In this document: positions 11,640-21,340 of the stretch, in pieces
Layout: each line of letters begins with the position of its first letter
How positions within the stretch are numbered: position 1 is the stretch's first letter
Source of the DNA: Manihot esculenta
Lineage: Eukaryota > Streptophyta > Magnoliopsida > Malpighiales > Euphorbiaceae
Direction of reading: 5' to 3'
Assembly: GCF_001659605.2 (NCBI RefSeq)
Contig: NC_035161.2
Location: forward strand, 4,668,265 to 4,732,264
Length of the DNA stretch: 64,000 nt
Notes under the pieces: generated by a model
The model's database searches: none
Told to the model about the DNA's origin: nothing
Seen by the model: the letters and a program-made list of their open reading frames with translations, nothing else
Made by a program: the position numbers and the translations under genes

Positions 11640-14600
11640 ATGAGAGAAACTCGTCGATCTGCACGATTGACTGGAGTACCACCGGAGGATGAGGGCATGA
11701 GTGCCCGTCCCCCTGCATTGCCAAGGGCAATGTCTAGCAGGTCTAGCAGGGAAAGAGTAGTGAGAGACCCTAGAAGGTCTTTGGATTTGAACAGAAGCAG
11801 ATTAGTAAGGGGAACAGTTCAAGGAGGAATGTCAGAGGATGTGGGGGATGATATGGATGTAGATCAAAGGAGGGATGGCAGTCTTGGAGTGAGCATGTCG
11901 GAAGAGGGTATGGGAGAGTCCCAAGGAGGCACTCAGGCCTCGGGATTTGTTTAGGCACCCCAGTACCCACCCTTTTATCAGAATCCCGGGTATTCGATGG
12001 GAGGTACATCGGATTACCCCAGCTTTAACCCTTACCACTACCACATGCCATACCCACCTTTCTACCCACCATACCCACAGTACCCTATGTACCCACCCCT
12101 GTCCTTCTACCCAGGTACAGCAAACCCTACTCCAGGGGATGCTGCACCTCCTCCACCACCAGCAGCACCTACTGTCCCAGAAACCCAAATGCCTAAACCT
12201 AGCTCATCTGAAGGGAGCAAGGTCAAGATGACCGACTACATGAAGTTGGGTGCTCCCCAGTATGAAACCGGTGATGACCCGTTTGTGTATCTTGAGAGGT
12301 TCAGAACTATTACAGATGAGATAGGAGCTGATGACAGTAGAGCCATTCAGATGGCCGGGTTCACACTAAAATGCAAGAAGGCCCGTGAGTGGTTCAAGAA
12401 CTATGTAAACCCGAGATTAGACAGCCTATCATGGGAGGAGTTTGCAAATGAGTTTGCAGGATGGGCTTTCCCTGATAGTTCCAGGGAGCTGAAGATGATT
12501 GAATTTGAGCAGCTAAGGCAGACAGATGAAATGAGTGTGGATGAGTATATAGACAGGTTCTTGGAGCTGTTGCTGTTTGCTGGGCAAAATCTGGATACAG
12601 ATCAGAAGAAGTCAAGGAGGTATATTATGAGGCTCCATTCCAGGTATTCCTCCTTGATTCAGTCAGCAGAGAGGGAGAGTTTCCATGCCATTGTGGATAT
12701 GGCTCGAAGGATGGAGGCTAGTGCAATCATCGAAGGGAAAGTCAAGCAGTCAGTAGCACAGCCTTCTGGTTCCAAGACCCCAGGTGGGGGAAGGTTAGAC
12801 CCATCTTCTCTGAGTGCAGCAGCTTCAGGCAGTAAAAAGTGGGGTAAGGCCAAGTCTAAAAAGAACAAATTCTGGAGCAAGATCAAGTCAGGTTTGGGAT
12901 TGGGAAGTGGCTCGAGCTCAGGTGCAGATAATGCAGTATGTAGGAAGTGTGGGAAGCCGCACAAGGGTGTATGTCTGGTTGGGATGACAGCTTGCTTCAG
13001 ATGTGGGCAGGAGGGACACATGGCTCGGGAGTGTCCTAGAGCAGCTTTTATGGCACAGTCTCAGCAAACAGCTTCTGGTAGTGTGGCTCAGCTAGCAGCT
13101 CCAGCCGCGACTCAGGTTAGTGGCAGAGGCAGAGGGAGAGGGGCAGCCTCTTCTTCAGCGGGTTTCAGAGGTGAAGGTCCATCAGCCCCAGCACGGATCT
13201 TCACGATGACACAGCAGGAGGCAAATGCATCGAACACCGTGGTGGCAGGTAATCTCATCATTAGTTGCTCAGATGTTTATGCCTTAATGGACCCTGGTGC
13301 ATCTCATTCTTTCATTGCTCCGAGGGCCGTCGAGAGGTTGGGATTGATGGTCTCTGGGTTAGAGTGTCCCCTATGGGTCAGTGGACCCAAGTGTGACCCG
13401 TCAGTGGCAGAGTCAGTCTGCCAGTATAGTCCAGTTTTTGTTGAGGGAAGATGCCTTTCTGCCGACCTTGTGGTTCTAGATTTGACAGATTTTGACGTCA
13501 TTCTAGGGATGGATTGGCTATCTACCCATGGTGCTACCTTGGACTGCAGAGACAAGGTAGTCAAGTTCAGATGTCAGGATGGGTCAGAGGTTGTCTTCAG
13601 AGGAGACAGGGGGAGTACACCTAGAGGTTTGATATCAACCCTTCAGGCTCGTAGGCTACTCAGGAGGGGTTGTCAGGATTTTCTAGCTCATGTGAGAGAG
13701 CTGGATAGTCATGTCAAAGAGCCCGCCTCAGTGCCCGTGGTCTGTGAGTTCTTAGATGTTTTCCCAGACGAACTGCCAGGTTTACCACCTGCTAGAGAGA
13801 TAGAGTTCGAAATTGAGTTGATGCCTGGAACCAGACCAATCTCTATCCCTCCCTACAGAATGGCACCAGCAGAACTGAAGGAGCTTAAGGAGCAGTTGCA
13901 AGAGTTGGTAGATAGAGGCTTCATCCGACCGAGTACCTCACCTTGGGGTGCTCCAGTGTTGTTCGTGAAAAAGAAGGATGGATCCCTCAGACTTTGTATC
14001 AACTACAGGCAGTTGAACAAGGTCACTACCAAGAATAAATACCCGTTGCCAAGGATCGACGATCTATTCGACCAGCTAGCAGGAGCAGGTTGTTTCTCCA
14101 AAATAGATCTGAGATCGGGGTATCATTAGCTGAGGATAAGAGAAGAGGATGTACCGAAGACAACATTCAGGACCAGATATGGGCACTATGAGTTCCTTGT
14201 GATGCCGTTCGGGTTAACCAACGCCCCTGCAGCATTCATGGATCTCATGAACAGAGTATTTAGCCAATACCTGGATCACTTTGTTATTGTCTTCATAGAT
14301 GATATCTTAGTGTATTCCAGGAATGCAGAGGAGCATGCCCATCATCTGAGGTTGGTTTTGCAGACCTTGAGGGAACACGGCTTGTATGCCAAGTTCTCCA
14401 AGTGTGAGTTCTGGCTGAGGAGCATTTCATTCTTGGGGCACGTTGTGTCAGAAAATGGAATCGAGGTAGACTCCAAGAAAGTGGAAGCTGTAGCTAACTG
14501 GCCTAGACCCACTACAGTGACAGAGATCAAGAGCTTCTTGGGTTTAGCAGGTTACTACAGGAGGTTCGTTCAGGACTTCTCTAAGATTGCAGCTCCTATG

Positions 14601-16634
14601 ACCAGACTGACTAAGAAGAATCAGAGGTTTGTGTGGACCGACCAGTGTGAAGAAAGCTTTGAGGAGCTCAAGAAGAGGTTGACTTCAGCACCAGTGTTAA
14701 CTCTGGCATCTAGTAATGAAGACTTCTCAGTCTATTGTGATGTGTCCCGTGTGGGACTGGGTTGTGTGCTAATGCAGAATGAAAGGGTGATTGCTTATGC
14801 TTCTAGGCAGCTGAAGAAGCATGAGCTGAATTACCCTACACATGACCTAGAAATGGCAGCAGTAATCTTTGCGCTCAAGATGTGGAGGCATTACCTTTAT
14901 GGGGTAAAATGTGAGATCTTCACAGATCATAAAAGCCTGCAGTACATCCTGAGTCAGAGAGAGCTGAATTTGAGGCAAAGAAGATGGGTAGAACTGCTCA
15001 GTGACTATGATTGTAAGATCCAGTACCATCCGGGTAAGGCGAATGTTGTGGCAGACGCCTTAAGCCGGAAATCACTTGGCAGTTTGTCCCATATTTCAGC
15101 AGAGAGGAGGCCAGTAGTGAGGGAGTTCTTCGAGCTCATCAATGAAGGTTTGCAGTTGGAGTTATCTGGTACAGGTGCTTTGATAGCCCAGATGAGAGTG
15201 GCACCCATGTTTCTAGAGCAGGTGGCTCAGAAACAGCACAAGGACCCAGAGTTAGTGAAGATTGCCAGGACTGTTCAGTCAGGCAAGAACGAAGAGTTCA
15301 GATTTGACAGTAAGGGGATCCTCCGCTATGGGAGCAGATTGTGTGTACCAGATGACGTAGGTCTGAAGGGAGACATTATGAGGGAGGCTCATAATTCCAG
15401 ATACAGTGTTCACCCTGGGGCCACCAAAATGTATCAAGATCTGAAGAGAGTGTATTGGTGGCTAGCTATGAAGAAAGAAGTGGCACAGTTTGTGTCAGCC
15501 TGCGAAATATGTCAGAGGGTGAAGCTGGAACATCAGAAGCCGGCTGGAATGCTTAACCCACTACCTATTCCAGAGTGGAAATGGGAGAACATAGCTATGG
15601 ACTTCGTGGTGGGGCTACCGGCGGCGTCCAACAGATTAGACTCCATATGGGTGATTGTGGACAGACTGACCAAATCTGCTCACTTCATTCCTGTTAGGAG
15701 TAACTACTCTGTGGACAAGTTGGCGCAGGTGTATGTTGATGAGGTTGTCAGGTTGCATGGAGTTCCTGTTTCAATAGTGTTTGATAGAGGGCCCCAGTTC
15801 ACCTCCAGGTTTTGGCGGAGTCTACAGAATGCTATGGGTACCAGGTTGGATTTTAGCACTGCTTTCCATCTACAGACGGACGGACAGTCAGAGAGGACCA
15901 TCCAGACAATAGAGGATATGCTCAGGATGTGTGTGCTGGATTTTGGCGGTTCTTGGAGGCAGCATCTACCCTTGGTGGAGTTTGCCTACAATAACAGCCA
16001 TCATGCTAGCATAGGGATGGCTCCATATGAAGCTTTGTATGGAAGGAAGTGCAGGTCGCCTGTCTGTTGGGAAGAAGTTGGAGAAAGGGCCTTGGCAGGG
16101 CCTGAGCTTGTAGAGATCACCAGCAGGGTGGTGCCTATAATCAGAGAAAGGATCAAGACTGCTGCAAGCAGGCAAAAGAGTTATGCAGATATCCGCAGAA
16201 GGCAAGTAGAGTTTCAGGAGGGGGATTTGGTATTGCTCAAGGTGTCTCCAATGAAAGGGGTGATTCGGTTTGGGAAGAAAGGTAAGCTAGCTCCACGGTA
16301 CATCGGACCCTTTGAGATCTTGCAGAAGATTAGGAATGTATCGTACAAGTTGGACTTACCTGCTTCTATGGAAAGAATCCATCCGGTTTTCCATGTTTCC
16401 ATGTTAAGAAAGTTCGTGTCAGATCCGAGCAAGGTTCTTAGTGAGCCTGATGTGGAGATCCAAGAAGATCTCACTTATGTTGAACAGCCAGTACGGATTC
16501 TTGAAACTCAGATCAGAAAGTTGAGAAACAAGGAGATCCCGATGGTGAAAGTCCTTTGGAATCACCACAACATTGAGGAGTGTACTTGGGAGACACGGGA
16601 GTCCATGCTCCAGCAATATCCTCATCTCTTCTAA
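11640..16634 (+). pseudogene. gag-pol: Element B gag-pol polyprotein with two in-frame stops
   Basis: One frame of 4,995 nt, exactly the length of the intact copy E. It begins at ATG 11640 ([12 protein letters not shown]). TAG at 11952-11954 and TAG at 14127-14129 both stand where relatives have CAG. Apart from these, all domains are readable: the gag core, zinc knuckle [14 protein letters not shown], protease [12 protein letters not shown] with FIDD, RNase H, integrase with a DRGPQFTS site, and a chromodomain-like tail ending in QQYPHLF. One RNase H residue context reads FCDVSRVG instead of [12 protein letters not shown], and one integrase motif reads VFDRGP rather than VSDRGP. Without suppression, no full polyprotein can be made. 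Confidence 0.93.
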
Positions 16635-16695
16635 GGTGAGTTTTATGTGCTTTGTTGTGTGTTTATGTTTTTATGCCATGCTAGGATTGTTTGGT

Positions 16696-16732
16696 GAACA
16701 TTCGGGGATGAATGTTCTTAAGGGGGGAAGAA
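16696..16732 (+). other. Stem-loop and polypurine tract of element B
   Basis: GAACATTCG is followed by GGGA and TGAATGTTC (one stem mismatch), then the polypurine tract AGGGGGGAAGAA directly before the 3' LTR. The tract primes plus-strand DNA synthesis in this class of element. Confidence 0.85.
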
Positions 16733-18780
16733 TGTAATACCCGGCTAGACTCCGGTATCGGAATTCCTACCGTCCGGTGGAATCTCGGATGTCGGAGACC
16801 TCTAGAAGGGTAAAATCATGTTTTTATAAAATGTTTTAAATGTATTTTATGATTTTAAACAAGAAAGAATTGAGTTTTGAATGAAAAAGACCAAGGAGGC
16901 ATTTCCAGGTTCGGCCGCCGAACATTGGATGGTTTAGGGGGGCAAGTTAGGCTTCCGAAAGTTTCAAAGGTTCGGCCGCCGAACCTCAAGTTCGGCCGCC
17001 GAACTTGCATGATTTTTGGAGGCACTTTAGGCTGCCGAAAGGTGGTCTGGCAGTCCCTATATAAGAGCTCCATGGCCGAAACGGGCGAGTTTTCTCCCCA
17101 TTTTTGGCCACGGTGAGTTCTTGCTCTCCCATGGTTGATCTTTGATGTTTTTCCTCCGATCTTTCACGTTTTAACAAGCTTTATGTTGATTTGAAGTTAT
17201 TTGAACAAAAGAGCAAGTTTTGAAGCTTGGAGACCAAAGAGTTGATTTCTCCCCATCTCCGAGCTAGGATCGTCTCTCCTCTCATTCTTCAAAAGGTAAG
17301 AGTAGATCCATAGTTCATTTCATGTTTTAAGTAAGTTTTATGAAGTTTCTTGGGGTAGAAATGCATGTGTAGGTTTATGATGAGTTTTTGGTTAAATGTG
17401 TGTTTATGGGCAATGTATGTTGTATATGCATGTTTAATGTGTTGTAGTTGGGGTTTAGGATAGTTTGAAGCCCCTAGGAGCTTGTATGCTTGAGTATGCA
17501 TGTTGTAGAATAGGTAAATGCTTGATTGAATGTATTAGGAGATTTTATGGAGAGGCTGAGTTTCTGCCCTTTGGGAAGAACTCAGGTTCGGCAGCCAAAG
17601 GTTCTTTCGGCCGCCGAACCTGCCTGTGGTAGCATGTATCGGCTGCCTAACCCTACCCCCGAAAGTGGACTTTCGGCTCTGGAAGGGAGTTTCGGCCGCC
17701 GAAGGTGCCGCCGAACATGCATGAGTTTCGTCTCTGGAGGGAACCTTCAGCCGCCGAAAGTACCGCCGAAGGTGCATGACTTTCGGCTCTAGAGGGACTT
17801 TCGGCCGCCGAACCTGCCGCCGAAAGTGCCCTGTTCAGCCCTCCTTTGCATGATTTCTATGATTGTTTTTAGATGTTTTAGGGGGTTTTTGGGGAGTATT
17901 TTAGAGTCATGTTCTTGGATGTTTGGTCCCTCATTTGAGTCCACCTGTGTAGGTTCAGACCCGAGGAACCGCGGACCTCAGCAGTGAGATAGCTGCTCCA
18001 GAGTCATTTGAGCTTCAGCCAGAGGTGAGTGGAATAACTCATTATGCTTTAAAGTAAATAAATCAGTTCTTAGCATGATTCACGCATCATGAATGCCATG
18101 AGATATACTAGGGTGCTTGCATTAGAATTCACGAATATGTTGCATTGCATAATATGATGACGATGTGGATGAGTGTTGGATGATCCTTTAGTCCTCGTAT
18201 GATATGATGTCATATGATATGGTATGGTATGGAAGTCCAGGTCGAGGCCCATTCTACGCCCCTGGCACTATGTTAAGAGAAATACCAGGTCAAGGCCCAT
18301 TCTACGCCCCTGGCATTATAGGAATGTTATGTCATGTATGTTATGCTAAGAGAAAGACCAGGTCGAGGCCCATTCTACGCCCCTGGCACTATTGGGTATG
18401 TTGAGGACTATTGGTGACAAAACCATCCTTGATGTGATTTGTCTGTGATGTGATGCATTCCATTGTAGCATATGATTTAAATGTTTTATTATTCTGCTCA
18501 CTGGGCTCTAGTAGCTCACCCCACTCCTTTAACCCCAGGTTTGCAGGTACAGGGTAGACCAGGAGGTCAGCAGGAGTAGAGTTATGTTATTGTAATAGCT
18601 AGATGTGGACATGAATATGATGTAATGTAAAAGTATAGTATAGAAATGTAATGTATTGATGCTTATGGAAGTTTAGAGTTGTGCTTGACCATAGTATGAT
18701 TGTTAATACCTTTCTAGTACATGATCTTAAATGTTTAATGATGATTATTGTAAACCAAACTTAACGTATGTTATGTTACC
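16733..18780 (+). repeat. Element B 3' LTR, first part
   Basis: Matches the 5' LTR until interrupted by element C after TTACC. Its TATA box is intact (TATATAAG, 17058-17065). The hairpin array is at 18231-18390. Confidence 0.92.
18776..18780. repeat. TSD TTACC, left copy (element C)
   Basis: TTACC precedes the reversed C LTR; the identical copy is at 47999-48003. Joining across restores the B LTR sequence seen at 11075-11085. Confidence 0.9.
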
Positions 18781-18883
18781 TATAACGACCCGAAAATCGG
18801 ACCGCTACCGGCGCTAGGATCCAGATCGGCTTAAGGCCGCCGGGACCCGTAGCAAGCCTGACATAAAACCTGAAAATCTGTTT
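18781..18883 (-). repeat. Element C 3' LTR, terminal 103 bp
   Basis: The reverse complement of the LTR 3' end, with the GGATCC-containing GC block. Its outermost bases read TATAACG where the 5' copy has TGTAACG. Cut off from the rest of the LTR by element E. Confidence 0.9.
18879..18883. repeat. TSD TGTTT, left copy (element E)
   Basis: TGTTT before the E LTR; the identical copy follows it at 28618-28622. Joining the two sides restores the C LTR as read at about 45,780. Confidence 0.92.
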
Positions 18884-19061
18884 TGTAATACCCGGCTAGA
18901 CTCCGGTATCGGAATTCCTACCGTCCGGTGGAATCTCGGATGTCGGAGACCTCTAGAAGGGTAGAACCATGTTTTTGTAAAATGTTTTCATGTTTTTAGT
19001 GGTTTTAAGTATGAAATTAAATGAGTTTTTGCATGAAAATAGCATTGGAGGAAAACCCAGG

Positions 19062-19222
19062 TTCGGCCGCCGAAAGTCAAGTTCGGCCGCCGAACATGCA
19101 TGCGTTTTGGAGGCACGTTAGGCCCCCAAAAGCATGAGTTAGGGAAGTTCAGGTTCGGCCGCCGAAAGTCAAGTTCGGCCGCCGAACATTGCATGGATGC
19201 GGAGGCACATTCGGCCCCCGAA
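19062..19222. promoter_or_regulatory. Near-palindrome cluster upstream of the E promoter
   Basis: Four exact copies of TTCGGCCGCCGAA (19062, 19082, 19154, 19174) and a TTCGGCCCCCGAA variant near 19210, all upstream of the TATA box. Each has 6-bp arms around one base and contains GCCGCC, the core of the plant GCC box bound by AP2/ERF factors. A regulatory role is inference. Confidence 0.6.
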
Positions 19223-19241
19223 CGTGGTCTGGCCAGCCACC

Positions 19242-19248
19242 TATAAAA
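19242..19248 (+). promoter_or_regulatory. TATA box of E 5' LTR
   Basis: TATAAAA within CCACCTATAAAAGGATCC, about 360 bp into the LTR. The equivalent places in C, D and G keep TATAAAA or TATTTAA. Confidence 0.75.
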
Positions 19249-19766
19249 GGATCCCTTAGCCGAAAATGGGCGAGCTTTTTCTCCCCATTTCGGCCAAGGT
19301 GAGCATTTCGCCATCCTTCCCCTATCTTGAGTTTTTCCTTCCTTTTTCCATGATCTTTACAAGTTTATAACTTTGGTTTTGAAGATCTTTGAGCTTAGAA
19401 CGAGTTTTGGAGCTTGGAGACCAAAAGTTGGAACTTCTCCCATCTCCAAGTTTAGATCTCCTCAACCCACGGCCTTCAAGAGGTAAGAGCCGATCCTAAG
19501 CTCAATGTATGATTTAAACTAGTTTTATGAAGTTTTAAGGGGTAGAATGCATGTTAGGGTATATGTTGAACCTATGGGTTTTTTATGACTTTTTGAACAA
19601 TGTAGCTTGATTGTGTGTGAATGAAGTGTTGTAGATGGGGTATATGCATGTTTGAGGCCCCTAGGAACTTGTATGCATGCTTTGGTTGAAAAATATGCAT
19701 GTTTGGAAGGTTTGGAGACGAAATGTGCAAAGGGAGCCAAGTTTCTGCCCTTTGGCAGAAACCAGG

Positions 19767-19958
19767 TTCGGCAGCCGAAGGTACTTTCGGCCGCCGAACA
19801 TGGCTGGGGAGGCAGGCCTTTCGGCTGCCGAAGTTGCCCCCGAAAAGAGACTTTCGTCTCTGTCTGGCACTTTCGGCCGCCGAAGGTGCCGCCGAACCTA
19901 CCTGAGTTTCGTCTCTGTCCAGGACTTTCGGCCGCCGAAGGTGCCGCCGAAAGTGCCC
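19767..19958. repeat. Second near-palindrome cluster in E 5' LTR (transcribed part)
   Basis: TTCGGCAGCCGAA, TTCGGCCGCCGAA (three copies) and TTCGGCTGCCGAA with GTGCCGCCGAA half units between them. It lies downstream of the TATA box, so it would be in the RNA, where the arms could form short stems. Confidence 0.7.
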
Positions 19959-20323
19959 TGTTCAGCCATTTCATGCATATTTTCTGTGATGTTTTCATGA
20001 TGTTTTAGGGGGTTTTTGGGGGATATATTAGAGTCATGTTTATATATGTTTGGTCCCTCATTGGAGTCCACCTGTGTAGGTTCGGACCCGAGGAACCAAG
20101 GACCCCAGCAGTGAGCCAGCTGCTACAGAGTTGTCAGAGTCAGCCAGAGGTGAGTGGAACTAAACTTAACCTTTTAAATTAAGAAATGAAATGCTTTTAT
20201 CATGCTTCATGCATCATGATCATATTATAGGTTGTTTGCATTAGAATTCACGAATATGCCGCATTGCATTGTTGTGATAAATGTTAGTGGATGGACATTA
20301 GGATGATTCATTAGCCTTCTGAA

Positions 20324-20443
20324 TACGAAGTCCTGTGGTGCCCATAATAGGGCCGGGCAATAACTCCGAGTACGAAGTCCTGTGGTGCCCATAATAGGGC
20401 CGGGCAATACGAAGTCCTGTGGTGCCCATAATAGGGCCGGGCA
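20324..20443. repeat. Tandem hairpin array in E 5' LTR
   Basis: Three copies of a unit containing CGAAGTCCTGTGGTGCCC then ATAATAGGGCCGGGCA. GCCC and GGGC pair across ATAATA. It lies between the 20150 donor-like and 20588 acceptor-like sites. The 3' LTR has the same array at 27873-27992. Confidence 0.85.
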
Positions 20444-21070
20444 TGGAGTTGAGGGATTTTTGAATCAGTCCATCCGTGGTGTGATTTGTTTGCGCAGTGA
20501 CGCATTTCATGATAGCATGTTTTAAATATTCTTTTTTTTATAGTTCTACTCACTGGGCATCTAGCTCACCCCTCTCCCCTAACCCCCAGGTTTGCAGGTA
20601 CGGGATAGATAGAGAAGGCAAGAAGAGAAAAAGAAAGTCTTATGCATGTAATAGTTAGATCGTGGACATGACAATTGTATTATGATGAAATGTAAAAATA
20701 TTCAGTATGTTATGTAATGAGGTTATTGAGGATAGAGTTGTGCTTGACCATAGTATATTGTTAATCCCTTTTGTATGTACATGATCTTATGTTTATGTAA
20801 ACTAACTCAACACAGGTTGTTTTGCCTTTAAGGCTTGATGAGATCCCACAGAGGGACTATGTTATGTATATGATCAGAATATGCACAGGTTGAGTTAGTT
20901 GGTGACAGTATGTGGGAAGAAAAGTTTTTAACTTTTATGCATGTTGTTGATCATGTATGGGATTATACGGATTCACAGGTTTTATGTCAGGCTTGCTACG
21001 GGTCCCGGCGGCCTTAAGTCGACCCGGATCCTAGCGCCGGTAGCGGTCCGAATTTCGGGTCGTTACAGAG

Positions 21071-21083
21071 TGGTATCAGAGCC
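21071..21083 (+). other. Primer-binding site of element E
   Basis: TGGTATCAGAGCC three bases after the LTR end, the tRNA-iMet primer site. Confidence 0.93.
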
Positions 21084-21340
21084 CTAGGTTCATATGGTCG
21101 GACCTAGAGTGTCGGGCTCATAGAGATTATAGAAGGTCAAGCACAATAGGAAAAGATCATGTCCACTAGGATAGGATGTGGAGTCCTGTCTTGCATGATG
21201 ATGTGAAATGCCATGATAATACGCATGTGCATTAATGATATGCTATGATATGTGATGTATGTGATGCGGGTTCATGTGTGCTCACATGAACCATATGATG
21301 TTAATGATTATGTGCTGTGTACTGTTTTTCAGAAAACAGG

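Larger units (their letters stand above)
18884..21067 (+). repeat. Element E 5' LTR (2,184 bp)
   Basis: Begins TGTAATACCCGGCTAGAC and ends GGGTCGTTACA. The TATA box at 19242-19248 puts the transcript start near 19270-19280, giving U3 of about 390 bp and an R-U5 part of about 1.8 kb. It carries two near-palindrome clusters, several splice-like sites, a hairpin array and a GC-rich terminal block. Confidence 0.95.
19299..21332 (+). promoter_or_regulatory. Leader with conserved splice-like sites (element E)
   Basis: Donor-like GT sites at 19299 (AAG/GTGAGC), 19483 (GAG/GTAAGA), 20150 (GAG/GTGAGT) and 20598 (CAG/GTACGG). Acceptor-like AG sites at 20078 (CTGTGTAG), 20588 (pyrimidine-rich tract then CCCCCAG) and 21331 (CTGTTTTTCAG). 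The last lies nine bases before the gag ATG. The same order is kept in B and D. Splicing was not measured; this is a reading of consensus matches. Confidence 0.5.

Noticed and set aside
19525..20008. ORFs of 60-160 codons in the LTRs encoding Gly/Arg/Pro-rich repeats (FGGRRC, AAEGAAE)
   Set aside because: They are translations of the TTCGGCCGCCGAA arrays in several frames and both strands; none is conserved as a protein between subfamilies.
21317..21340. Upstream start of the E polyprotein at 21317
   Set aside because: That codon is GTG; ATG 21341 is shared with B, C and D, whose upstream residues differ.
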